NCBI GenBank assembly: GCA_023818695.1
Contig: JAMWCF010000001.1
Span: forward strand, 496,001-560,000
Length of the DNA stretch: 64,000 nt
Source: Candidatus Omnitrophota bacterium
GTDB lineage: Bacteria; Omnitrophota; Koll11; 1-14-0-20-64-10
Direction: 5' to 3'
The notes under the pieces were generated by a model. It ran no database searches and was not told the origin of the DNA. It worked only from the letters and a program-made list of their open reading frames with translations. The translations under genes and the position numbers were made by a program. Positions within the stretch are counted from its first letter, which is position 1. Each line of letters begins with the position of its first letter. Shown in pieces: positions 42,731 through 50,946 of this stretch.

Positions 42731-43147
42731 TTAAGAAGACGACTGGCTGACCGGCTGGGTCTGGGGGGAGGAGGAGGCCGGCTGCGGATTCGAAGAACCT
42801 TCCTCAAACCGCTGTTCGATCCGGGCCCCCTTACCCACCTTCTTGCGCAGGTAATACAGCTTGGCCCGGCGAACGTTGCCCTGCTTGACCACCAGGATCT
42901 TCTCGATGAAGGGGGAATGCAGAAGGAACGTCCTCTCGACCCCTTCCCCGTAGCTGATCCGGCGCACGGTGAAGGTCTCCCGGACGGAACCCCCTTTCCT
43001 GGAGATCACCAACCCCTCGTAGGGCTGGATGCGGGTCTTCTCATCCTCGGTGATCCGGACAAAAACCCGCAGGGTGTCGCCCACCTTGAAGGAAGGCCGG
43101 TCGGCTTTCAGTAAAGATTGCTCAATCGCTTGAATTCGTCGGTCCAT
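42731..43147 (-). CDS. rplS: 50S ribosomal protein L19
   Basis: Subunit-interface protein, 138 residues from ATG 43147 (MDRRIQAIEQ). Conserved GDTLRVFVRI and SPFIEKILVVKQGNVRRAKLYYLR. A Ser/Gln/Pro-rich tail of about 20 residues (NPQPASSSPQTQPVSQSSS) extends the usual length. The start lies inside the trmD 3' end (26-base overlap). Confidence 0.95.
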   Translation of the reverse strand: MDRRIQAIEQSLLKADRPSFKVGDTLRVFVRITEDEKTRIQPYEGLVISRKGGSVRETFTVRRISYGEGVERTFLLHSPFIEKILVVKQGNVRRAKLYYLRKKVGKGARIEQRFEEGSSNPQPASSSPQTQPVSQSSS

Positions 43148-43823
43148 TTTCAATCAGATCCGGTCTTTTTTCGGCTGTCAGGCGCTCGGCCTGATGCCGG
43201 CGCCACTGCGAAATCTTGGAGTGATCCCCACAAAGCAAAATATCCGGCACTCGCATTCCTCGATACTCCGGCGGGCGCGTGTACTGCGGATATTCCAACA
43301 GATGATCGCTGAAAGATTCTTCTACCACGGAGGCCTGGTCCCCCAGGACACCGGGCACCAACCGCACCACAGAGTCGACCAAAACCATAGCAGGAAGTTC
43401 ACCGCAGGTCAAGACATAATCTCCGATCGACAGCTCCTCGTCCGCCAACCCGACCCGGACCCTCTCATCGATCCCTTCGTAATGCCCGCACAGCAGGATC
43501 AACCACGGCTCCCGGGAGAGCCGCCGGACGTCCGGCTGAGTCAACCTGCGCCCTTGCGGCGAGAGGAGGATCACGCGGGGCCGTCCTTGCGACCGCCTCT
43601 TGATGTCGTCGACGGCATCGAAAAAGGGATCCGGCCTCATCACCATGCCAGGGCCGCCCCCATACGGCTTATCGTCCACCTTCCGGTGCTTATCCTTCGA
43701 CCAGTCCCTCAAATCGTGGACATGAAGGGACACAAGCCCCTTCTCGACGGCCCGTTTGATGATGGAGGCACCGATGACGCCGGGAAACATCTCCGGAAAA
43801 ATGGTCAGAACGTCGAGTCGCAC
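43122..43823 (-). CDS. trmD: tRNA (guanine-N1)-methyltransferase
   Basis: Methylates G37 of tRNAs reading CNN codons, using SAM in a trefoil-knot fold. 233 residues from a GTG start. Signatures KPYGGGPGMVM, CGHYEGIDERV and IGDYVLTCGELPAM. It follows rpsP directly; rimM, usually between them, is absent here. Confidence 0.95.
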   Translation of the reverse strand: MRLDVLTIFPEMFPGVIGASIIKRAVEKGLVSLHVHDLRDWSKDKHRKVDDKPYGGGPGMVMRPDPFFDAVDDIKRRSQGRPRVILLSPQGRRLTQPDVRRLSREPWLILLCGHYEGIDERVRVGLADEELSIGDYVLTCGELPAMVLVDSVVRLVPGVLGDQASVVEESFSDHLLEYPQYTRPPEYRGMRVPDILLCGDHSKISQWRRHQAERLTAEKRPDLIENGPTNSSD

Positions 43824-43859
43824 GAGTTGGAAATCCGGGGAAAACCGCGGCCGTGATGC

Positions 43860-44111
43860 TTAAGAGGAGGCCTTCGCGGACTTCAGAAGGATCCTCTTGA
43901 TCGTCGGAGAAGGAATGGCTCCCTTGCTGATCCAGTAGTTAGCCCGCTCGACATCCATCTTCACGTAAGCCGGCTTCTTGGAAGGATCGTAATAACCGAT
44001 CTCCTCGATCGGCCTGCTGTCCCGCGCCTTCGTCTTCGTGGTTACCACGATCCGGTGGTGCGGTCTCTTCTTCGTTCCCAGCCTTTTGAGCCGAATGGTC
44101 ACTTCTGCCAT
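43860..44111 (-). CDS. rpsP: 30S ribosomal protein S16
   Basis: 83 residues; MAEVTIRLKRLGTKKRPHHR, then GYYDPSKKP and ANYWISKGAIPSPTI are diagnostic. First gene of rpsP-trmD-rplS-rnhB-yraN. An 85-base gap to murA on the same strand probably holds its promoter, but no clear boxes were seen. Confidence 0.96.
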   Translation of the reverse strand: MAEVTIRLKRLGTKKRPHHRIVVTTKTKARDSRPIEEIGYYDPSKKPAYVKMDVERANYWISKGAIPSPTIKRILLKSAKASS

Positions 44112-44196
44112 GCAAAACTCCTTTTTAACGAAACCCTTAGTCTACCGCACGCCCCCGTTTCTGACAACCGATTTTTACCCGGCGCTCCCGTCGGGG

Positions 44197-45462
44197 TCAC
44201 TCCATCTTCTCCCGCTGGATTTCGGCGCCAAGCCGGGTCAGCTTCTCGTCGATCCGGTCGTAGCCCCGGTCCAGGTGGTAGATGCGGGAGACTTCGCTGG
44301 TTCCTTTGGCGGCCATGGCGGCCAGGACAAGGGCGGCGGAGGCCCTCAAATCGGAGGCCATGACCGGCGCTCCGCTTAAACGGCGCACCCCCTGCACGAT
44401 GGCGCTGGCCCCTTCCAGCTTGATCTGGGCCCCCATCCGTCCTAGCTCCGCCACATGCATGAACCGGTCCGGGTAGATCTTTTCTGTGATCACGCTGATC
44501 CCCGGCGCCTGGCACATGAGGGCCATCATCTGGGCCTGCATGTCGGTCGGGAAACCGGGATAAGGCAGCGTGGTGACGTCCACCGGCCGCAGCCGCTTGC
44601 GCGGTGAGACCTTCAGGGAGCCGTCCTGTCCCTTGATCTCGATTCCCGCCTCTTTCATCTTGTCGATCACCGCCCCCAGATGGTCCGGGCGGGCCCCCTG
44701 GATGATGAGCTCCCCGCCGGTCACGGCGGCCGCCAGCATGAAAGTTCCCGCCTCGATCCGGTCCGGGATCACCTTGTGGGTAAAGCCGTTCAGGCGCCGG
44801 ACCCCCTCGACGGCGACCACCGGCGTCCCCTGTCCCTGAATCTTGGCCCCCATCTTGATCAAGACGTTGGCCAGATCGGTCACCTCCGGCTCGCAGGCCG
44901 CGTTCTCGATGAGGGTCCTGCCCCTGGCGAGGGCAGCCGCCATCATCACGTTGGCGGTCCCAAGCACGGAAGAACCGTACGCTCCTCCCAGATAAATCGT
45001 GGTCCCGCGCAGCTCTCGGGTTTTCCCGTACACATAGCCGCCGTCGATATTCAGGTGGGCCCCCAGGGCCTTCAAACCCTTCAGATGGATGTCGACCGGC
45101 CTCGGTCCGATCACGCAGCCGCCTGGCAAGGAGACCTTCGCCTGCCTGTGCTTGGCCAGAAGGGGTCCCAGCACGCAGAAGGAGGCTCTCATGGTGGAAA
45201 CAAGCTTGTAGGGGGCTTCGGTGTTCTGGTAGCCGCGAGGATCGACGATGATCCGGTGGCCCTCCTGGGTCACCTTGGCCCCGAAATTCCGAAGGAGCCG
45301 AATCATGGTGGCGACATCCCTCAAGGCGGGGACCCCTTCCAGGACGCACAACTCGTCAGTCAGCAGTGCCGCCGCCAGAATCGGCAAACTCGCGTTCTTG
45401 GAGCCGCTGACCTGCACGGACCCCTTCAGCGGGCGCCCGCCGCGGATGACCAGTTTTTCCAT
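44197..45462 (-). CDS. murA: UDP-N-acetylglucosamine 1-carboxyvinyltransferase
   Basis: First committed step of peptidoglycan synthesis. 421 residues from ATG 45462 (MEKLVIRGGRPLKG); the long upstream open frame is prmC out of frame. The nucleophile is Cys (C116 in LPGGCVIGPRP), so the fosfomycin-sensitive form. Its presence implies a peptidoglycan wall. Starts five bases after prmC. Confidence 0.96.
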   Translation of the reverse strand: MEKLVIRGGRPLKGSVQVSGSKNASLPILAAALLTDELCVLEGVPALRDVATMIRLLRNFGAKVTQEGHRIIVDPRGYQNTEAPYKLVSTMRASFCVLGPLLAKHRQAKVSLPGGCVIGPRPVDIHLKGLKALGAHLNIDGGYVYGKTRELRGTTIYLGGAYGSSVLGTANVMMAAALARGRTLIENAACEPEVTDLANVLIKMGAKIQGQGTPVVAVEGVRRLNGFTHKVIPDRIEAGTFMLAAAVTGGELIIQGARPDHLGAVIDKMKEAGIEIKGQDGSLKVSPRKRLRPVDVTTLPYPGFPTDMQAQMMALMCQAPGISVITEKIYPDRFMHVAELGRMGAQIKLEGASAIVQGVRRLSGAPVMASDLRASAALVLAAMAAKGTSEVSRIYHLDRGYDRIDEKLTRLGAEIQREKME

Positions 45463-45467
45463 GCCCC

Positions 45468-46349
45468 CTAACCTCTTTTCAAGACGATGACCCGGTTGCG
45501 TCCCGCCATGTCCCGTACGACCCTCTCCACAAGGAAACCGTTCGCCGCGGCATCCTCCGAAACAGCCGCGACCTGCTCCGGGGCGATCTCCAAAACCATC
45601 TTTCCCTCCCTCTCCAAAACGGATGGGGCCTCGCGCACGATCCGGCGAACCAAAGCGGTCCCGCTGCCGCTGCCGCCGTCCAGCGCCAGCCACGGCTCCC
45701 AGGCCAGTTCCGCAGGCCACTGCCCCGACGCCGCCGGATCCAGATACGGGAGGTTCGCGGCGATCAAATCGACCGTCTGCCCCGAAAGGGGATCCACAAG
45801 GTCCCCCTGCAGAAAGGGGACCCGCACCCGGTGCAGATCGGCGTTGCGCTTGGCAAAAGTCAGCGCCGTCTTGGAAACGTCGATACCGGTCACCCACACA
45901 TCCGGCCGCTCCAGCGCGATGGTGACGGCAATCGCCCCGCTGCCGGTCCCCACGTCGATCAGACGCACCGGCCGGTACGGGCTGTGGGCGGCGGCATGAT
46001 GAATCAAGTAAAGAACGGTGTCCATCAAAACCTCGGTTTCAGGCCTGGGAATGAAGACGCCTGGACCGACGATGAAATCCCGGCCGTAAAAAGAGGCCGA
46101 GCGCATGATGTACTGCAGCGGCATCCCGCCGATCCGCGCCGCCACGTCCGCTTCAAAACGGAGCCGGTGGTCCGCTTCCACGGGAGGGGGTTCCACGTAA
46201 AGCTCCACCGGACGGCAGCCCAGACAGCGGCTCAAGAGCTGTTCCGCGGTCCAGCGCGGACGGTCGATCCCCGCCTCCTCTAGCATTGCGGCCGCTGATT
46301 TCAAGAGCTCCTGGCAGGGCGCCGGCCGGCTGTCGGCGATCAGGGCCAT
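45468..46349 (-). CDS. prmC: Peptide chain release factor N5-glutamine methyltransferase
   Basis: Methylates the Gln of the GGQ motif in release factors. 293 residues: N-terminal helical domain, then a Rossmann SAM site (LIDVGTGSGAIAVTIAL) and catalytic NLPY in place of the commoner NPPY, a variation seen in some PrmC proteins. Its substrate RF1 is encoded directly upstream (prfA), sharing one base. Confidence 0.93.
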   Translation of the reverse strand: MALIADSRPAPCQELLKSAAAMLEEAGIDRPRWTAEQLLSRCLGCRPVELYVEPPPVEADHRLRFEADVAARIGGMPLQYIMRSASFYGRDFIVGPGVFIPRPETEVLMDTVLYLIHHAAAHSPYRPVRLIDVGTGSGAIAVTIALERPDVWVTGIDVSKTALTFAKRNADLHRVRVPFLQGDLVDPLSGQTVDLIAANLPYLDPAASGQWPAELAWEPWLALDGGSGSGTALVRRIVREAPSVLEREGKMVLEIAPEQVAAVSEDAAANGFLVERVVRDMAGRNRVIVLKRG

Positions 46350-47431
46350 CAGAAACCTCCCCCCACCTGCCGATGCAGTCGGGCCTGCCGATCGGCCTCC
46401 ACCAGCGCATCGATGATCTCGTCCATTTGGCCGTCCAGGATATTCTCCAGCCGGTGGGAAGTCAACCCGATCCGGTGGTCGGTCACTCGTCTGTCCGGGA
46501 AATTATAAGTCCTGATCTTCTCCGAGCGGTCGCCGCTGCCGATCTGGGACCGGCGGTCGGAAGCCCTCCTGGCCTCCTGCTCCCGGCTTTTCAACTCATA
46601 CAAACGAGCTCTTAACACTTTCATCCCTTTGGCCTTGTTTTTCAGCTGCGACCGCTCATCCTGGCAGCTGACCACCAACCCGGTTGGAATGTGGGTGATC
46701 CGTACCGCCGAGTCGGTGGTGTTGACCCCCTGCCCGCCTGGTCCCGAAGAGCGGTAAACGTCGATCCGGAGATCCTTCGGATCGATCTCGACGTCCAGAT
46801 CTTCCACCTCCGGCAGCACGGCCACGGTGACGGTGGAGGTGTGGATCCGGCCGGAGGCCTCGGTGTCCGGCACCCGCTGGACCCGGTGCACCCCGCTCTC
46901 GAACTTGAGCCGCTTGAAGACACCGGCTCCCTCCACGGCGAAGATCGCCTCCTTGAATCCTCCCATCTCCGTCGGGTTCATGGAGAGGGACTCCACGCTC
47001 CATCCGCGGCCGGCCGCGTAGCGGGTGTACATCCGGTAAAGATCAGCGGCGAACAGGGCGGCCTCTGCCCCTCCGGTGCCGGCCCGGATCTCCATAATGA
47101 CACTCCTCTCCCCCTCCGGATCATCCTCCAAGATGAGGATCTCCAGCTCCCGCTCGACCTGCGAGAGTCGGTTTTTCAGTTCCTCCAGCTCCGCCTCGGC
47201 AAGCTGCCGCATCTCTCCGCCGGTCTCCTTCGAACCCAGCATCTCCTGCGTCACCCGGATCTGTTCCTGCAGACGGGAATATTCGGCATGCTTTTCCGCG
47301 AAGGGCTTCAGACCGGCGTGCTCTTTGGCGTACTCTCGAACCTGGCGGGGATTTGAAGCGACGGCAGGATCGGACAGCAGCCGCTCAAGCTCTCGGAACC
47401 GCTTGAGCCGGCTCTCAAAAGCTTCACGCAT
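46349..47431 (-). CDS. prfA: Peptide chain release factor 1
   Basis: Reads UAA/UAG. 360 residues. The recognition loop is of the RF1 PxT type (VPDTEASGRIHTS) and the peptidyl-tRNA hydrolysis loop is GPGGQGVNTTDSAVR. No RF2-type frameshift. It overlaps rpmE by eight bases and prmC by one. Confidence 0.96.
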   Translation of the reverse strand: MREAFESRLKRFRELERLLSDPAVASNPRQVREYAKEHAGLKPFAEKHAEYSRLQEQIRVTQEMLGSKETGGEMRQLAEAELEELKNRLSQVERELEILILEDDPEGERSVIMEIRAGTGGAEAALFAADLYRMYTRYAAGRGWSVESLSMNPTEMGGFKEAIFAVEGAGVFKRLKFESGVHRVQRVPDTEASGRIHTSTVTVAVLPEVEDLDVEIDPKDLRIDVYRSSGPGGQGVNTTDSAVRITHIPTGLVVSCQDERSQLKNKAKGMKVLRARLYELKSREQEARRASDRRSQIGSGDRSEKIRTYNFPDRRVTDHRIGLTSHRLENILDGQMDEIIDALVEADRQARLHRQVGGGF

Positions 47432-47633
47432 TCGCCTTCTTTCTGTATTTCTTCTGGAACCGCTCGACCCGGCCGGCGGTATCGACGAACTTCTGCTTGC
47501 CGGTGAAGAACGGGTGGCAGCGGGAACAGATTTCGATGCGCATGTTGCCCTTCGTCGAGCGGGTGTGAATCACCTCGCCGCAGGCGCAGCTGATGACGAC
47601 CGGCTTATACTCCGGATGAATCCCTTCTTTCAT
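47424..47633 (-). CDS. rpmE: 50S ribosomal protein L31, zinc-binding form
   Basis: 69 residues from ATG 47633 (MKEGIHPEYKPV). CAC and CSRC cysteines bind zinc, followed by HPFFTGKQKFVDTAGRVERF. The rho-rpmE-prfA order is common. Like rpmG, this is the Zn-containing variant. Confidence 0.96.
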   Translation of the reverse strand: MKEGIHPEYKPVVISCACGEVIHTRSTKGNMRIEICSRCHPFFTGKQKFVDTAGRVERFQKKYRKKANA

Positions 47634-47650
47634 TTCGTCCGCTCCTTGTG

Positions 47651-48949
47651 TTACTGGTTCATATTGTTCAAAAACTCCGCGTTGGTCTTCGTCTTGCTGA
47701 GCCGGTCGATCAGAAGCTCCATCGCTTCGTCCGATCCCAGCTCCTTGAGGACCTTGCGCAGGATCCAAATCCTCTTGAGCTCCTCCTCTTCCAGGAGCAG
47801 TTCCTCCTTGCGGGTGTTGCACCGGGAGATATCCAGGCCGGGGTAAATCCGCTTCTGGAACAGATTCCGGTCTAGGGTGATCTCCAGGTTGCCAGTCCCC
47901 TTGAATTCCTCGAAGATCACCTCATCCATCCGGCTACCGGTGTCGATCAGCGCGGTTGCAATGATGGTCAGGGATCCCCCCTCCTGCACGGCGCGGGCGG
48001 CCCCGAAAAACCGCTTCGGCTTGTGCAGCGCCGTCGCATCCACGCCGCCGCTCAAGATGCGGCCGCTGTGGGGAGCCACCGTATTATACGCGCGCGCCAG
48101 GCGGGTGATGGAATCCAGGAGGATCACCACATCCTTCTTGTGCTCCACGAGCCGCTTGGCCTTCTCCAGCACAATCTCGGCCACCTGGATGTGGCGCTCC
48201 GCCGGCTCGTCGAACGTGGAGGAGACCACTTCCCCTTTGACCGAGTTCTGCATGTCGGTGACCTCTTCGGGCCTTTCGTCGATCAGCAGCACGATCAGCA
48301 CCACATCCGGGTAATTCTTCATGATCGCGTTGGCGATCTTCTGAAGCAGAACGGTCTTTCCGCTGTAGGGGGGTGCAACGATCAGGCCGCGCTGCCCCTT
48401 TCCGATCGGCGCCAACAGGTCCAGGATGCGCGTGGCGATCTCTCTCGGCTCCGTTTCAAGCCGGTAGCGCTCATGGGCGTAGTGGGGCGTCAGGTTGTCG
48501 AACAGGACCTTCTCCTTGGCCTGCTCCGGATTCTCCATGTTGACCGCCTCCACCTTCAAAAGGGCGAAATACCGCTCCCCCTCCTTCGGGGGCCGGATAT
48601 GCCCCGACACCGTATCGCCAGTGCGCAGGTCGAACCGACGGATCTGGCTCGGAGAGACGTAGATGTCGTCGGGGCTCGGCAGGTAGTTGTAGTTGGGGGA
48701 GCGCAGGAAGCCGAACCCGTCCGGAAGGATCTCCAGCACGCCGGCTCCGAACATGTTGCCTTCCTTCTCCGCCTGACCCTGCAGGATCTTGAATATGAGA
48801 TCCTGTTTTTTCAAGCCGGAGACACCGTTGACATTCAGGTCCTTGGCCAGCTTGTTCAGTTCCTGAATGGTCATCTCTTTCAATTTGGCAAGATCGAGAC
48901 TCGGACCCTGCGCTGTTTTTGTTGGAGCTTCCTGTTTTTCTTCTGCCAT
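47651..48949 (-). CDS. rho: Transcription termination factor Rho
   Basis: Hexameric RNA helicase. 432 residues: a short N-terminal extension (AEEKQEAPTKTAQGPS), RNA-binding domain (GFGFLRSPNYNYLPSPDDIY), and ATPase with P-loop APPYSGKT, DERPEEVTDM and the R-loop. It starts one base after coaE stops on the minus strand. Confidence 0.96.
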   Translation of the reverse strand: MAEEKQEAPTKTAQGPSLDLAKLKEMTIQELNKLAKDLNVNGVSGLKKQDLIFKILQGQAEKEGNMFGAGVLEILPDGFGFLRSPNYNYLPSPDDIYVSPSQIRRFDLRTGDTVSGHIRPPKEGERYFALLKVEAVNMENPEQAKEKVLFDNLTPHYAHERYRLETEPREIATRILDLLAPIGKGQRGLIVAPPYSGKTVLLQKIANAIMKNYPDVVLIVLLIDERPEEVTDMQNSVKGEVVSSTFDEPAERHIQVAEIVLEKAKRLVEHKKDVVILLDSITRLARAYNTVAPHSGRILSGGVDATALHKPKRFFGAARAVQEGGSLTIIATALIDTGSRMDEVIFEEFKGTGNLEITLDRNLFQKRIYPGLDISRCNTRKEELLLEEEELKRIWILRKVLKELGSDEAMELLIDRLSKTKTNAEFLNNMNQ

Positions 48950-49555
48950 TTAACCTTTCTCCTTTAAAATTTTTTTCCACATCCGGACCACCCGGCGGCG
49001 AGTCGCCTCCAGGGAGCCGTCGTTTTTGACAATGAAATCGGCCATCCGCTCCTTCTGCCGAAGGGGCATCTGGTAAGATCTTATCTTTCTCACATCCTTC
49101 AAACGCAGACCGGAGCGCTGCCGGAGCCGCCGGGCGACGGCGCTTAGCGGGGCCGACACGACCACCAGCACGTCGATCCGGTACTGCGAACCGGCTTCAA
49201 TCAGCAGCGGAACGTCCAGAACGACCACCGCTGTGGGGTCCCGGCGCTTGATCGCGGCGATCCTCTGGCGAAATCGCTGCCGCACCGCCGGGTGGACGAT
49301 CCGATTCAGACGCCGCAGCATCGCCGGGTCCCCGAAGACGATCTTCCCAAGGCGCTTGCGGTTGATCTCACCGGAGGAGGTCAGAACCTCCTGCCCGAAG
49401 GTCCTGCGGATCCTGCTCCAGACCGGCGTCCCCGGACGCATGAGCTCATGGACCGTCTCGTCGGCGTCCAGCACGACAGCGCCCAGATCCCCCAGCATGC
49501 GGGCCACCGTAGACTTGCCGGTCCCGAAACTTCCAGTCACCCCGATGACGATCAC
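48950..49555 (-). CDS. coaE: Dephospho-CoA kinase
   Basis: Last step of CoA synthesis. 201 residues from a GTG start that overlaps the glgA stop (GTGA). P-loop GSFGTGKST (8-16), then VLDADETVHEL, and VVVLDVPLLIEAG. CoA supplies phosphopantetheine for AcpS. Confidence 0.93.
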   Translation of the reverse strand: MIVIGVTGSFGTGKSTVARMLGDLGAVVLDADETVHELMRPGTPVWSRIRRTFGQEVLTSSGEINRKRLGKIVFGDPAMLRRLNRIVHPAVRQRFRQRIAAIKRRDPTAVVVLDVPLLIEAGSQYRIDVLVVVSAPLSAVARRLRQRSGLRLKDVRKIRSYQMPLRQKERMADFIVKNDGSLEATRRRVVRMWKKILKEKG

Positions 49556-50946
49556 GACGGTTCAGGAAACAGCGGCTGTCTGCCGGCCTGCCGGTAGATG
49601 GCCGCATACTTGTCCGCAGCGACGTCCCACGAGAAATCGGCTTCCATCCCTCGGCGCTGCAGAACAGCCCATTCATCCGAATGCCGATAGCAGTCGTACG
49701 CGCGGCGCAGCGCCTTGAGCAGCTCCTCTGGAAGCGCTGGACCAAAAGTGAAACCGTTTCCTTTTTCCCGGTCCGAAGCGTCGGTCACCGTGTCGGCCAG
49801 TCCCCCGGTGGCCCGGACCACCGGGACCGTGCCGTAGCGCATGGCGATCATCTGGCCGAGACCGCACGGCTCATAACGGGACGGCATGAGAAAAGCATCC
49901 GCCCCGGCGTAAATCCGGCGTGCCAAAGAGTCGTCGAAGACAAACCGGACCGCCGCAAAGGAACGCCCGCGAACCGCTTTCATGACCGCCTCCTCGATCG
50001 GTCGGTCGCCGGAACCCAGGATCACGAGCTGCATCTTCATCGATTCCATACCCGGCAGAGCGGCGGCCACCAGATCCAGCCCTTTTTGAGAAGCCAGGCG
50101 GGTCACCATCCCCACAAGAAACACGTCGCCGGAAACAGGCAGTCCCCATTCCTTCTGAAGCGCCTCCTTATTTGTCCTCTTCCTCTCCACACAGCCGCGG
50201 TCGAATGGGACAGCCAGCGCCCTGTCGGAAGCCGGGTTCCACGCCTGCGGATCGAGACCGTTTAAAATGCCGGTCACATCCCTGGCCCGCATCCGCAGCA
50301 CACCGTCCAAACCGGCCCCCTGCTCGGAGGTCTGAATCTCCCGAGCATACGTGGGACTGACCGTGGTGACGGCATCGGCAAACTGGAGCCCTCCTTTCAG
50401 GAGGTTGATTTTGCCGTAGAACTCCAGACCATGGAGATGAAAGAGCGCACCTGGAATCTCTAAGCGTGGATACCGGTTCCGGGGAAAAATCCCTTGATAG
50501 GCCAAGTTGTGGATGGTCAGCACGGTTCGTGTCGCGCAAAAGAACGGGTCCGTCCCCCAGCCACCTTTTAAATATACGATACCAGGCGCTCCTTGCCAAT
50601 CATGAACATGCAGGATGTCCGGCCGGATCCGTTTCAGCCGCATGGTCAACAGGGCCTGCCGGCAGAAAAAACCGAACCGCTCGAGATTGTCCGGGTAGTC
50701 CCCCTTGGAGTCGCCGTAAAGTCCGGCCCGCCCGCTGAAAAAAGGATGTCCGATCAGGTGAACCGTAACGTTTTTATGGGGCTTCACCGGGCTTTTCTGT
50801 TTCAACAAAGAGGCGTACCGGGGCAGAAACAGATGAACGTCGATTCCCTTCCTGCCGAGCGCCGGAGGAAGCGCTCCCGTCACGTCGGCCAACCCGCCGG
50901 TCTTCGCGAACGGCTCCATCTCCGAGACCAGCATGCAAACGGTCAT
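49552..50946 (-). CDS. glgA: Glycogen synthase (ADP-glucose)
   Basis: GT5 glycosyltransferase, 464 residues. ADP-glucose site KTGGLADV at 15-22, and C-terminal RYEPCGLGQMIAMRYGTVPVVRATGGLADTV. Indicates glycogen-type storage, although no other glg genes are in the window. Overlaps polA and coaE by four bases each. Confidence 0.93.
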   Translation of the reverse strand: MTVCMLVSEMEPFAKTGGLADVTGALPPALGRKGIDVHLFLPRYASLLKQKSPVKPHKNVTVHLIGHPFFSGRAGLYGDSKGDYPDNLERFGFFCRQALLTMRLKRIRPDILHVHDWQGAPGIVYLKGGWGTDPFFCATRTVLTIHNLAYQGIFPRNRYPRLEIPGALFHLHGLEFYGKINLLKGGLQFADAVTTVSPTYAREIQTSEQGAGLDGVLRMRARDVTGILNGLDPQAWNPASDRALAVPFDRGCVERKRTNKEALQKEWGLPVSGDVFLVGMVTRLASQKGLDLVAAALPGMESMKMQLVILGSGDRPIEEAVMKAVRGRSFAAVRFVFDDSLARRIYAGADAFLMPSRYEPCGLGQMIAMRYGTVPVVRATGGLADTVTDASDREKGNGFTFGPALPEELLKALRRAYDCYRHSDEWAVLQRRGMEADFSWDVAADKYAAIYRQAGRQPLFPEPS

